A stretch of 64,000 nt of DNA from Coenobita brevimanus (Eukaryota; Arthropoda; Malacostraca; Decapoda; Coenobitidae), in assembly GCA_032717465.1 (NCBI GenBank), contig CM064670.1:15458931-15522930 (forward strand). The letters run 5' to 3'. The first letter of the stretch is position 1. Each line of letters starts with the position of its first letter. Positions 32,477-43,519 of this stretch are shown one piece after another. A program made the translations under genes and the position numbers. The notes under the pieces were generated by a model, which saw nothing but the letters and a program-made list of their open reading frames with translations, was not told where the DNA came from and ran no database searches.

Positions 32477-32552
<76 letters not shown>
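32477..32552. repeat. (AC)n microsatellite, 3' of LINE
   Basis: Pure AC run directly following the LINE tail repeats. Same motif and strand phase as the upstream (CA)n. Confidence 0.98.
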
Positions 32553-32609
32553 AAACATCCAGCAATATACTCGTCCTTGCAAACGCTTCTATGTTATTCA
32601 CCGTCCACT

Positions 32610-32800
32610 TTAATTCCTTCACTCCGATGACATTTTCATTTTGTTTTTGCTTTCTCTGGGCGATTTTGCTTAGTTCGGAATAAACTTACAATCTGCAGAA
32701 GTTACATCTGACCTTAATTAACTCCTTCTCTCCTATAGATCCCTCTCAAGTTGAATAGAATCGTTTAGATATAGCAATAACTAACTAAAAATGATGTTAC
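32610..32800 (+). mobile_element. MITE-C-like copy
   Basis: Left block GGCGATTTTGCTTAGTTCGG and right block TCAAGTTGAATAGAATCGTT form degenerate inverted repeats of the family. The preceding ACTCCGATGACATTTTCATT recurs at about 63245 (ATCCGATGACATATATTTTG). Confidence 0.55.
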
Positions 32801-33004
32801 TAGAATGAAAGAAGTAATCGTTTGGCTGCGGTGTTTCTATGAGCTAAATAAAGAAGCCCGTCGTAAGCTGGAGTATAGTAAAAATTTATTTGTTCGAGGA
32901 GAAAACGTTAATGGTGAGAGGATTTAGCAATATTTGTTGTTTAGGTGTCTCTTAAGCATTAAAAAGTCGTCTTACGGTAGCCAGCATAATAATGTGGTTA
33001 TCTG

Positions 33005-33250
33005 GCAGTTAACTGGTTGACTTTGCCTAAAACTGTCGTCTTTCCATACTGATGCTGAGTTGTAACAAAGGAATCGCACTAAAATATGATATGTGCCACA
33101 AAAAAGTACACTGCCAAGGATGTGGAGCCGTTGTATGAGCACTAGAATCATGCTAGTTATGAAGAAGTGCTAGAGGGTGAATGTAGAGCCGTAGTATTTT
33201 CCTATTTTGTCAATGAGCTACAGGAAACAAGCTACAGCAGGACTAAAATA
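33005..33250 (+). mobile_element. MITE-B copy, partly duplicated
   Basis: Core blocks TACTGATGCTGAGTTGTAAC, CACTAAAATATGATATGTGC, then a second version of the middle (CACTAGAATCATGCTAGTTA, GAAGAAGTGCTAGAGGG). The middle part therefore appears twice. MITE-C terminal fragments flank it (CAGTTGAATAAAATCGTCTC at about 33393). Confidence 0.6.
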
Positions 33251-33440
33251 TCCAGCAGGACGAGCTTATAGGTTTCATTTCCAGATCATCGTGAAGCGGC
33301 CACATGAGAGAAACTGCTTCCCTTGGCTGCTATCCATCAACAAATTACTTCGTGTTTTTCAGGTGTCTCAGTTTATTACATATGACTCACTCAGTTGAAT
33401 AAAATCGTCTCAGGTTAGTTGGAATAGAAAAATAGATTTG

Positions 33441-34130
33441 TCCCAACCATCAGAGACTTAATTAGTTTATTCTTTTAACATATCTGCATCAAAATCGAGT
33501 CGGCTGTTTTCAAGGAAATATTTTTAGGTTTAGATATAGAAGCAGGATTGTTCAAGAAACCCAGTATCAAGGATGATGTCACTATAATTCTTACAGGCCC
33601 AAGAGTGTGATGCCGAGACGGAAAGGAAGGCGGGATGATTAACCCTTTGAGTCCGGGAAAGCTTTCTTAAAATTAGATGGACTAAGAAAAATTAGACGTC
33701 ATCGCAAGGAACGAGATGATTCGACGGCAGCGGGTTAGATTGTGCAGTGGAGAGAGAAGTCGTGGCCAGTTCATGTTATTCGGGCCGAGGACATCATTTG
33801 TGCTTAATTCATGGTACCACCTGACGATTACATGTAGGCCAGCTTTGTTCAGGTCTTACACAGTGGAGGGGTATAATGAATGCTGCTTCGATATCCTTTA
33901 CTGCGGTAAGTTTTCAGAAAGTTAAAAATATCAATACCCCATAGAGATAGCAAAAATACTCTACAAAAACAGACCATCCTTATAAAATTGTTAAATTTTC
34001 CAAAGCACCAAAGTGTTTTCTGTTGATCAAATGTTACTGGAGTTCACTGTTAGGCGACGGTCACACACAGATACCTAAGGCGGAACATAGAATTTTTGCT
34101 CAGAGACTGGACGTTGGTTTCGTCTTATGT
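33441..34130. other. Intergenic, no gene
   Basis: A short frame at 33716-33925 has no recognisable domain. Nothing else supported. Confidence 0.4.
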
Positions 34131-34253
34131 CTTTTTTTTTTTTTTTTTTTTTTTCCAAATCTGCAAAGAAAACTTGTTGTTTGTTATTCTAAAGGAATTT
34201 GGTTACCAAAGATGTGCAATATTATTTATCTTTGTAGTCAGTTCTCTGAAAAT

Positions 34254-34311
<58 letters not shown>
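34131..34311. repeat. Poly(T) tract and (CA)n microsatellite
   Basis: T run at 34131-34154 and CA run at 34257-34311, separated by unique sequence. Confidence 0.95.
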
Positions 34312-34313
<2 letters not shown>

Positions 34314-34519
34314 TACATTCACGCACGCCCACACGCAGGCATATGCGTGTGTGTATATACCAGCGATAAAGAAAAAACAAACAAACTCCCAAGCGCTCAC
34401 CCACTGAACACTGGAGTACAAGCTGTGGAGAAGCATTATATTTGTTGTTAAAGTAGTTGTTGGGGGTCAGTGGCAGGTCACAGCAGAACAATATGGCGGT
34501 CACGAGGGAATAACTGAGG

Positions 34520-37337
34520 CATAGCGGTGTGGTGTGGTGTTGGTGTGTGGTGTTGGTATGTGGTGTTGGTGTAGATGTGTGGTGTTGATGTGTGGTGTTG
34601 GTGTGTGGTGTTGGTGTGTGGTGTTGGTGTGTGATGGTGTAGATGTGTGGTGTTGATGTGTGGTGTTGATGAGTGGTGTTGGTGTAGATGTGTGGTGTTG
34701 ATGTGTGGTGTTGGTGTGTGGTGTTGGTGTGTGGTGTTGGTGTGTGATGGTGTAGATGTGTGGTGTTGATGTGTGGTGTTGATGAGTGGTGTTGGTGTAG
34801 ATGTGTGGTGTTGATGTGTGGTGTTGGTGTGTGGTGTAGATGTGTGGTGTTGGTGCGTGGTGTTGATGTGTGGTGTTGATGTGTGGTGTTGATGTGTGGT
34901 GTTGGTGTAGATGTGTGGTGTTGATGCGTGGTGTTGGTGTGTGGTGTAGATGTGTGGTGTTGGTGCGTGGTGTTGATGTGTGGTGTTGATGTGTGGTGTT
35001 GATGTGTGGTGTTGGTGCGTGGTGTTGATGTGTGGTATTGGTGTTGGTGTGTGGTGCTGGTGTTGGTGTTGGTGTGTGGTGCTGGTGTTGGTGTTGGTGT
35101 GTGGTGCTGGTGTTGGTGTTGGTGTGTGGTGCTGGTGTTGGTGTTGGTGTGTGGTGCTGGTGTTGGTGCTGCTGTTGGTGTTGGTGTGTGGTGTTGGTGT
35201 GTGGTGCTTGTGTGTGGTGCTGGTGTTGGTGTTAGTGTTGGTGTTGGTGTGTGGTGTTGGTGTTGGTGCTGGTGTGTGGTGCTGGTGTTGGTGCTGGTGT
35301 GTGGTGCTGGTGTTGGTGTGTGGTGTTGGTGTTGGTGCTGGTGTGTGGTGCTGGTGTTGGTGCTGGTGTGTGGTGCTGGTGTTGGTGTGTGGTGTTGGTG
35401 TGTGGTGATGATGTGTGGTGTTGGTGTGTTGTGTTGGTGTGTGGTGTTGGTGTGTGGTGTTGATGTGTGATGTTGGTGTAGATGTGTGGTGTTGATGTGT
35501 GGTGTTTGTGCTTGGTGTTGATGTGTGGTATTGGTGTTGGTGTGTGGTGTTGGTGTGTGGTGCTGGTGTTGGTGTTGGTGTTGGTGTGTGGTGTTGGTGT
35601 GTGGTGCTGGTGTTGGTGTGTGGTGTTGGTGTGTGGTGTTGGTGTGTGGTGTTGGTGTGTGGTGTTGGTGTTGGTGTGTGGTGTTGGTGTGTGGTGTTGG
35701 TGTGTGGTGTTGGTGTGTGGTATTGGTGTTGGTGTGTGGTGCTGGTGTTGGTGTTGGTGTTGGTGTGTGGTGTTGGTGTGTGGTGCTGGTGTTGGTGTGT
35801 GGTGTTGGTGTGTGGTGTTGGTGTGTGGTGTTGGTGTGTGGTGCTGGTGTTGGTGTGTGGTGTTGGTGTGTGGTGTTGGTGTGTGGTGTTGGTGTGTGGT
35901 GTTGGTGTGTGGTGTTGGTGTGTGGTGCTGGTGTTGGTGTGTGGTGTTGGTGTGTGGTGTTGGTGTGTGGTGTTGGTGTTGGTGTTGGTGTTGGTGTGTG
36001 GTGTTGGTGTGTGGTGCTGGTGTGTGGTGTTGGTGTGTGGTGTTGGTGTTGGTGTGTGGTGTTGGTGTTGGTGTGTGGTGTTGGTGTGTGGTATTGGTGT
36101 TGGTGTGTGGAGTTGGTGTTGGTGTGTGGTGTTGGTGTGTGGTATTGGTGTTGGTGTGTGGTGCTGGTGTGTGGTGCCGGTGTTGGTGTTGGTGTTTGGT
36201 GCTGGTGTTGGTGTTGGTGTTTGGTGCTGGTGTTGGTGTTGGAGTGTGGTGCTGGTGTTGGTGTTGGTGTGTGGTGTTGGTGTTGGTGTGTGGTGTTGGT
36301 GTTGGTGTTGGTGTTGGTGTTGGTGTGTGGTGTTGGTGTTGGTGTTGGTGTGTGGTGCTGGTGTTGGTGTTGGTGTGTGGTGCTGGTGTTGGTGTTGGTG
36401 TGTGGTGCTGGTGTTGGTGTTGGTGTGTGGTGCTGGTGTTGGTGTTGGTGTGTGTTGTTGGTGTTGGTGTTGGTGTGTGGTGTTGGTGTGTGGTGCTGGT
36501 GTGTGGTGCTGGTGTTGGTGTTGGTATTGGTGTGTGGTGTTGGTGTTGGTGTGTGGTGTTGGTGTGTGGTGTTGGTGTGTGGTGTTAGTGTTGGTGTTGG
36601 TGTGTGGTGTTGGTGTGTGGTGTTGGTGTGTGGTGTTGGTGTTGGTGTTGGTGTGTGGTGTTGGTGATGGTGTGTGGTGTTGATGCGTGGTGTTGGTGTG
36701 TGGTGTTGTTGTAGATGTGTGGTGCTGGTGTGTTGTGTTGGTGTGTGGTGTTGGTGTGTGATGTTGGTGTGTGGTGTTAGTGTGTGGTGTTGGTGTGTTG
36801 TGTTGATATGTGGTGTTGGTGTGTGGTGTTGGTGTGTGGTGTTGATGTGTGGTGTTAGTGTGTGGTGTTGGTGTATGGTGTTGGTGTGTGGTGTTGGTGT
36901 GTGGTGTTGGTTTGTGGTGTTGGTGTGTGGTGTTGATGTGTGGTGTTAGTGTGTGGTGTTGGTGTGTGGTGTTGGTGTGTGGTGTTGGTGTGTGGTGTTA
37001 GTGTGTGGTGTTGGTGTGTGGTGTTGGTGTGTGGTGTTAGTGTGTGGTGTTGGTGTGTGGTGTTGGTTTGTGGTGTTGGTGTGTGGTGTTGGTGTGTGGT
37101 GTTGGTGTGTGGTGTTGGTGTGTGGTGTTGGTGTCTTGTGTTGATGTGTGGTGTTGGTGTGTGGTGTTGGAGTCTTGTGTTGGTGTGTGGTGTTGGTGTG
37201 TGGTGTTGGTGTGTGGTGTTGGTGTCTTGTGTTGGTGTGTGGTGTTGGTGTCTTGTGTTGGTGTGTGGTGTTGGTGTCTTGTGTTGGTGTGTGGTGTTGG
37301 TGTGTGGTGTTGGTGTGTGGTGTTGGTGTGTGGTGTA
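34520..37337. repeat. 2.8-kb TGGTGT minisatellite array
   Basis: Built from TGTGGTGTTGG-type 12-13-mers and TTGGTG 6-mers, with regional variants: GTAGATGTG near 34570-34920, GCTGGTG at 35050-36500, GTCTTGTGTTGG at 37130-37290. One strand has almost no C or A. All three plus frames are open for hundreds of codons as Cys-Val-Leu-Trp repeats, which is purely compositional. Confidence 0.97.
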
Positions 37338-37489
37338 AGGGTGGTATTTTAAGCAGCACTGGAGAACTTATAACATTCTTAGCGATGTATCCAGCACATT
37401 ATATCACAGTATTTCTTTTAATGTTACTGATGCAAACTATGGTGCTCGTGTGTGGTGTAAAGATGGTATTTTAATCTGAAATGGAGGTC

Positions 37490-37605
37490 TGGTAGCACCT
37501 TAACACGATATAAATAGCACAAAAGAATATTAAGGTGCAAAGTGCAAGTAAATCAGCAAGGATGAGGTGCTACGGAGCTTCCTGTGTCACCTAGAACACG
37601 GCCCT
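37490..37605 (-). mobile_element. MITE-A copy, short, minus strand
   Basis: The minus strand reads GGTGACACAGGAAGCTCCGT, then AGCACCTCATCCTTGCTGAT. The opposite end keeps CTGGTAGCACCTTAACAC. About 115 bp, with most of the interior missing. Confidence 0.65.
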
Positions 37606-37734
37606 CAGTGTCCTGTAAGTAATGGCTGAAGTGAAAGTCCTTATCAAGTCATAGCAACACAGCAATACCAATATCTCATTCCTTACAGCCCCTCTTGGTG
37701 TCGCTGTCTCTGCTGCCTTAGGATCATTAACACG

Positions 37735-37900
37735 GGAACCCCGTTCATTGCAGGCTAAGTTTCCCTTTTTCCTTAGTCCAGAATTCTCCTTTTGGGGGAT
37801 AGATAGGAAGCTGAGGGACGTTCGCTTAAAAGAAGTAGTGGTTCCGTCTGGTTACATCGGTGCCACCACGTGAAGGCATCCCTCTACAACACCCCTTCAG
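37735..37900 (+). repeat. Dispersed repeat D, copy 3
   Basis: GGAACCCCGTTCATTGCAGG, TGGGGGATAGATAGGAAGCT and GGTTACATCGGTGCCACCAC align in order with 2745-2935. Confidence 0.6.
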
Positions 37901-38379
37901 CGGTCACACGGGAATAAGGAACGTAATATTGGAATACACCGTGGTATGATACGATGGTGACGTGTGTGATGCTAGTTGGGTGTAAATGACTGCTGCCCCT
38001 TGTACTATACCATAATTAAAATCTGAGCCTTTCTGACAAAATTATCAATGAAGATGCTTCAAAAGGGTCATAGAAGAGAAGAAGGAGGAAAAAAGAAAAG
38101 GGCTTTGTTCTTTATGGACGGGGGGGAGGGGAGGGGAGGAAGCTCATCATCAACATCTGAGGGTTATGTTTGGAAGGAATCTGAAAGAGAAGGAAAAACA
38201 AGAAGGGGAAACAAAAGGAGGGTGGGGGGAGGAGGCAGTGGAGGGGCCGAAGGGGAATGGAGACATGAGAGGGTACAAATCCAACTTTTAATGGTCACTC
38301 ACACTGGCAGACTACAAACAATTCATAATTTGGTATAATCTGTCCAGATATTTACGAGTTAGATTACAAAGGCATACAG
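37901..38379. other. Intergenic with purine-rich middle, no gene
   Basis: G/A-rich low complexity at about 38050-38275 (GGAGGGG, AGAAGGAGG). No gene. Confidence 0.45.
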
Positions 38380-38715
38380 AGACAGCTAAATAAGCAGGCA
38401 CGCAGGCAAGAAGACAGACAGACAGGCAGGCAGGCAAGAAGACTGACAGACAGGCACGCGAGCAGGCAGGCAAACAGGCTGACAGACCGACAGCAATATA
38501 AACAAAGGAGACAAAGAAATGGGAAGACTGACAGACAGCAAACACGAATACAAGCATACAGGCAGGCACTAATACAAACGGACAGACAAAGCAGACAGGA
38601 ATACAAACATGCAGACAGATAAGCAAGAAGGCAAGAACGCACCCAGACGGACACCCAGACAAGCAGGCAAACAAGCAGACAGACAAGAATTCAAACAGAC
38701 AAACAGACAGCTACA
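38380..38715. repeat. Degenerate (CAGACAGG)n array
   Basis: CAGACAGACAGGCAGGCAAG-type repeats with many interruptions. Minus-strand Cys/Leu-rich frames are artefacts. Confidence 0.9.
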
Positions 38716-38899
38716 CAGACCAACACAATCCTCCCGCACTGAACAAAATTCCATCACACAATTTTGATGATTTTTTTTCTCTCATAGGGCACACTACGGA
38801 ATGAAATAATAATACATGAAGGAAAGAAACGCAGGGTCCATAGAAGAATGTATTCTTTTGGAGGGGAAGAGCTCTGGCAGCGATGGGGGGTGTCGTGGC

Positions 38900-39285
38900 C
38901 TAGAACAGGAAGAAAGGGTGAGAGAGAACAAAGAATAACAGGGTAGAATGAAAGAAGAGGAAGAAAGGAGGGGGAAGGGGAGGAAGGAGGAGGGGGGAAG
39001 GATTGGGAGGACGAGAGAGACAGCAGAGAGGAAAGGGAAGATGAGGAAGGGTAGATGGGGAGAGAAGGGAAGGAAGGGAGAGAAGGGAAGGAAAAAAACG
39101 ACGGGAAGGGAGGAAGGGAAATGGAGGTGGGAGACGAGGGAATGCATAGAGATGAAGGGAAGAGGAGGTGAGAGAGAAAGGAAAGGAATGAGGGAACGGA
39201 AAGAGGAAGGAGTTGGAAGAGAGGAAGTGAAGAAAGGGGAAGGGGAGGAGCGAGAGGACGGAGGGGAAAGAGGGGAAGTGTAGGA

Positions 39286-39350
<65 letters not shown>
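38900..39350. repeat. Purine tract (GGAAGG)n and (GT)n
   Basis: About 380 bp almost devoid of pyrimidines on the plus strand (38900-39285), then GT run 39286-39350. Mirror-like polypurine sequence of the kind that can form triplex DNA. Confidence 0.92.
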
Positions 39351-39353
<3 letters not shown>

Positions 39354-39457
39354 GTGACCCCCGGCAAAGGAAGGGTTAAGGTCAGAGGTCAGGTCAGGCA
39401 ACAGCATTTGGAAGCACAGGAATAATTTACGTCTGTATTTTGCTTTTTCGCTCCCGT

Positions 39458-40055
39458 CAGACGATTTTATTCAGCTTAATGGGAGACCTCTGGAAGTGAA
39501 GGGCTTAGGTCAGGGGTCTGAGGTTTAGCAATTGACATCGTGAGGAGTAATAAACGTCTATTTAGCTTAGTTTTTTGCCATCAGACGATTTTCTTGATCT
39601 AAAGGGAGGACGTCTGTTTATTCTGTAATTGCTACTGTCAAACGATTTTATTTGTAGCTTAGAGGGGTCAGAGGGAAGGTCTTGGCATTTCGACATAGGA
39701 ATAATTTACGTTTCTTTACTATTTATTCCTGCTACAGCCAGACGATTTCCTTCAGCTTGGGGGGAGTCAGAGGTAAGGGACTGGCGTTCTGAAGCTGAGG
39801 AATAAACTACGCGACGACGAATTACTATTGTTCTAATACAAGACGATTCATTTAGCTAATACGAGGGGGCTTTTTATTCTTTTAGTGTTACCCCCAGACG
39901 ATTTTATTTAACTGGGGGTCAGAGGTAGGGTATTAGCATTCGGAACTATGGGAATAATTGTTTATTTTGCCTCTTCTGCCACTAGACGATTTCATTCAGC
40001 TTAGGGGAGGACGTCTGTTTTATTAATTACCTCCAGACGATTTTAATAAGCTTAG
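39458..40055 (+). repeat. Cluster of eight MITE-C termini
   Basis: The motif CAGACGATTT(T/C)(A/C)TTCAGCTTA recurs at about 39458, 39592, 39639, 39739, 39839, 39895, 39982 and 40034, all in one orientation. Between them similar blocks recur: GGGGTCAGAGGTARGG, GGCATT(T/C)G, GGAATAATTTACGT and GGGGAGGACGTCTGTTT. Spacing is irregular, 47-134 bp. Either serial nested insertion or tandem amplification of one terminus. Confidence 0.85.
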
Positions 40056-40089
40056 GGAGTTAGAGATTAGCATTCTGAAATTAAAGAAT

Positions 40090-40153
40090 AATTCACACAT
40101 TATGATGATTATGGTGATGATGATGATGATGATGATGATAATGATGATGACTC

Positions 40154-40184
<31 letters not shown>
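40090..40184. repeat. (GAT)n and poly(T)
   Basis: (ATG/GAT)n at about 40100-40150 and T28 at 40157-40184. Confidence 0.95.
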
Positions 40185-40187
<3 letters not shown>

Positions 40188-40359
40188 GGCAGGGGTCTCA
40201 AGGTGACGGGTGAAGCTCAGGCGTCAGGGTCACATTTAAGTATTTTAAAACCCAGGAATAAAATTAGTTTCGTTCCACGTCTTGGGTCAGGATTAGGAAC
40301 TTGGATTTTCTGACTCGGAGGAAAAATATCGCAGAGTTTAAGAGCACCAGGAGTAAGAG

Positions 40360-40735
40360 CTGAGACATGGAATAAAGACAGAGAGCGGCAGGAGCTGGAG
40401 TGGAAAGACAGGGTAGAGTCTGAGAGGGACAGACGCAAGAGCTGAAAAGACATAGCAGAGTTTGTGAGCAACAGGAGCAAGTTTGAGAGCGACAACGGCA
40501 AGTTTTGAGAGTAACGAACTCTTGAGGGATGCGGAATGATAGAATAGAGTTTAAGAAAGACAAGAAAAAAAAAACTGAGAGCGACAAGCAAGATTTAGAG
40601 CCACAAGAATAAGTTTGAGAGCGACAAGCGGGTTTTAAAGCCACAAGAACAAGTGTAAAAGTGACAAGCAAGTTTTAGTGCAACAAGAACAGGTGTGAGG
40701 GGGACAAGCAGGTTTTACAGCCACAAGAATAGAGT
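40360..40735. repeat. 40-bp minisatellite, degenerate
   Basis: Unit GAGAGCGACAAGCAGGTTTT plus AAAGCCACAAGAACAAGTGT. The three rightmost units (40612-40730) are clear; units to the left are increasingly diverged. Confidence 0.85.
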
Positions 40736-40809
40736 GGACTTTGGGAGGGACGTGAACAAGAACGAGATGTAGAATGTAGCTTTCACATTACTAAAAAATG
40801 AGGTATTGC

Positions 40810-41005
40810 TATATCTATCTATCTCTGTGTATGTATGTATGTATGTATGTATGTATGTGCATATATGACAAAATAGAGGTGAGAAAAGCAAAGGAAGATA
40901 TCAACGTACATATTCCACTTAGTATCAGTGGGATAAATAGTGGCTGAAGTACACAGATTAATGCGTTGATAATAATAATAACAATAATAATAATAATAAT
41001 ATAAG
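40810..41005. repeat. (GTAT)n and (AAT)n tracts
   Basis: TATC/TGTA repeats at 40811-40862 and AATAATAAC repeats at 40970-41001. Confidence 0.93.
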
Positions 41006-41067
41006 CCAAAGCGCTGAACTTTCTAGTATACATTGGTTGTTTTGTTCTTTTATCTGCTATTGTAGGT

Positions 41068-41246
41068 GGCACAGGAGGATTCGTAACACCTCTTCTTCAG
41101 CGATTTATTTGGTGTATTTAATCTTTACATTCTCTTGTACGTTATCTGTATCAGTTTCATTGATACAGCTACTGCCAATAGCATATTGTGTAATATGCAG
41201 AATAAACAAACCGCTAAGGAAGAGGTGCTACGAAATCTCTAGTGCC
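41068..41246 (+). mobile_element. MITE-A reference copy with about 45-bp terminal repeats
   Basis: The left end reads GGCACAGGAGGATTCGTAAC, then ACCTCTTCTTCAGCGATTTA. The complement of the right end reads GGCACTAGAGATTTCGTAGC, then ACCTCTTCCTTAGCGGTTTG. This gives about 80 percent identity over some 45 bp by eye. The interior of about 90 bp is non-coding. The clearest copy in the window, so family boundaries can be set from it. Confidence 0.85.
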
Positions 41247-41269
41247 CCTTATAATCTTGTCGCCTCTTC

Positions 41270-41455
41270 AAGGACTCGAAGGCCATATTCTAGATGCCGT
41301 GAGACTCTTCGTAACGCCTCTTTTTCAGCTATTTATTTCGCGTATTACACATTTCTATCGTCTTGAGGCTAACTATGCTGATAACAGATGTAACATAATT
41401 ATCACATAGGGTGTATCAGTCTCCTGTGTTGCCCAGAATACAGCCCATCATCAGA
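41270..41455 (+). mobile_element. MITE-A copy adjacent to the reference copy
   Basis: Left GCCATATTCTAGATGCCGTG, then AGACTCTTCGTAACGCCTCT. The complement of the right end is GGCTGTATTCTGGGCAACAC, then AGGAGACTGATACACC. It shows that the true terminal repeat extends outward to GGCYRTATTCT, about 20 bp beyond the part seen in 41068-41246. Confidence 0.75.
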
Positions 41456-41790
41456 TAACTCATTCAACCTGACGACGTATTTCATTATATTCACGCCATC
41501 TTCAGAGTGTATAATTAACCGTCAGAGAAAGTGTTTGAGCTGGAAGGATTAGATATAGCGTTAATTTATCCCTCCACTATAGAAAGTCTCCCCACAGCTT
41601 AAATAAAACAGTCTTGAGTCAGCGAGAGTAGCTCAGCCTAATACGTCACCGTGCTGAAGGGGATGAGGCCCAGCAACGATACAGGTGTCTCTGATCTGTG
41701 GTCAAATAAGGTCGGTTGCTGTGGACTCAAGAGACTGGGTTCTCAAAGCTTATGGAGAGGGGAAGCGGTAGAAGAAACAGGAAGTTTGCT
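41456..41790. other. Intergenic with MITE-C fragment
   Basis: CAGCTTAAATAAAACAGTCT at about 41596 resembles a MITE-C end. No gene. Confidence 0.4.
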
Positions 41791-41799
41791 GTCGACACT

Positions 41800-42355
41800 A
41801 CCTTGCTTGTTGACTCTGCTTACTTTCCCTTCCATCTGTACCCTGCCGTTTGTATCCTGCCCATTGTCCGTATCCTCCCTGTCGACTGTAAATTTCCTGT
41901 ATGTACCGAACAGGTTGTATGAAAACTCAAGGACAAAGAAAAGTTCACTTACTATGGAACTGTGTCTACTTCACACTCGGGGCGTGTCTGTCGTTTTCCT
42001 CCATGGCGCATCACATCAAGGAGAATAACAGACAAACATATCAAGCCGGAGGAGAACGGGAATGAGGAGAAACATTAGGCGAGTTTTTGACCCTCGGCGT
42101 ACCCTGCCACCCTCCTGTACTCCGTTTCCTAATCGTACTCTGCCTGCTAACTATATGTACCCTACCCACTGTACTCTACCCACTGTACCCTCCCAGCTTA
42201 CTGTTCCTTGCCACCTTCCTGTACTTTACTTGTTAACTGTACCCCACCTACTGACTATGTGTACATCTTGTCGGCCTATTGTACCACCCCTGCTAAATGT
42301 ACCTTGACACCCCACTATACCCTCCCTGCTAACTGTACACTGGCATCCTACCTAC
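41800..42355. repeat. Degenerate CTGTACCCT-type tandem repeat
   Basis: Repeated short blocks of CTGTACCCTGCC, CACTGTACCCTCCC and GCTAACTGTACC, spaced about 17-30 bp. Most regular at 42095-42345. A minus-strand gag remnant starts just beyond. Confidence 0.7.
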
Positions 42356-42359
42356 TAGA

Positions 42360-43481
42360 TAAGCTTTATGAGCCATATTCACTAGGTCCTGGGCCAGTTC
42401 TTGTAGAGGCTTCCCTCTCCTGCGGTGCGAGTCTTGAACCGGGACTTGGTGTTTCGTCCCATACCGCTGCTCCAAGGCCTGTGCCAGCTTGTAGTCACCC
42501 CAGTTTCTTTCATCCAGCTGTGCAAGGACCTCCCCAGTGGAGCCCTTAATGGTGGTGGCCAGCTGAACATGCAGCCGGCCAACTCACCCATTCTGACCGG
42601 CCAAGAGCTCATACTGGACGCCATAAGCCTCCCAGGACACCTTGCCATCAAAATCTTAAGGGTTTATCTTCAACGGCACTTGCGTAACGTCTTGCACAAC
42701 CCTACTATGATTCACAGGGTCATATTCACTGACTTTGGAATTCAGCATCTCACTAGTTCCCCCCACGCACCTTTCACTGGCACCTAAGGAGTGTGATGGG
42801 TACTGAATCTCAAACATTGTCAAGGACTGTGACACTGTTGCTCACTATTGTATTTCACTTCTCACCTTATCATCCACTATACAGGAAACCTCTTCCCTCA
42901 CTTCTTTACGTGGTCGCTTATTCTCTCTACCTCGCTGTGTATTTCACTTCTCACTTTATCCTCCATTATACAGATAATCTCTTCCCCTACCTCTGTTTCC
43001 TTGTTGCTTAGTCTCTGTACTTTGCTGTGTATTTCACTTCTCACTTTATCCTCCACTATACAGGAAACCTCTTCCCTCACTTCTCTTACCTGGTTGGTTA
43101 ATCTCTCTACCTCGCTGTACACTATCTCTTGTTGTTGTTTCAGTTTTCTGGTCACATCCTGCAGCTCCCCATACGACTTCTCACGATCATCCTGAAACTT
43201 CTTATTCCAAGCTTGGCCTCTCTTCAGATTCCTTTCATAGTAGGTGAAGCTCCTGTCTCTATCCACTAAACTGTTCCTCTAGTCTTGTGCTGTTTTGAGT
43301 TTGGGTTTATTTTTGTTCTTGCTGTGCTTTTAACACAGGGAGTATATGTTCCTTAGGTTCAAATTGATATTTCTTTTGTTCTTTTTGCTGTGACTCTCAA
43401 CATTGCGAGTATATCTCTGTTTCGTTCTTTGGGTTATGGTCTAAACACTGCAAGTATGTCGGGCAGAGACATGTTCTCCAT
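42360..43481 (-). pseudogene. LTR-retrotransposon gag remnant
   Basis: Minus-strand gag. It reads from an ATG at 43481 (MENMSLPDILAVFRP, then a stop). Next comes a coiled-coil segment in a frame of 122 codons (43266-42898), then a capsid-like segment (42760-42362). The coiled coil holds three 30-residue repeats (EEVSCIVEDKVRSEIHS type), mirrored by a 90-bp DNA repeat at 42852, 42941 and 43031. The capsid part carries WEAYGVQYELLAGQNG, VQLATTIKGSTGEVLAQLDE and QELAQDLVNMAHKAY, matching the general Ty3-type Gag layout. Lesions: at least two in-frame stops (TAA, and TGA where Trp is expected after GQNG) and several frame changes. No protease or pol follows; the sequence ends in a tandem repeat. 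Confidence 0.75.
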
Positions 43482-43519
43482 TTTGGCTGACTGTTCACGC
43501 GTCATCCCTCAAAACGTAT

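Noticed and set aside
34980..37474. Very long Cys/Val/Leu/Trp-rich open frames in three plus frames, up to 394 codons
   Set aside because: They arise from the TGGTGT array, which lacks the bases needed to make stop codons. No start context, domain or codon bias.
42898..43266. Host coiled-coil protein gene
   Set aside because: Followed by a capsid-like gag segment and preceded by a primer-binding-site-like motif on the same strand, so it is better read as a decayed gag.
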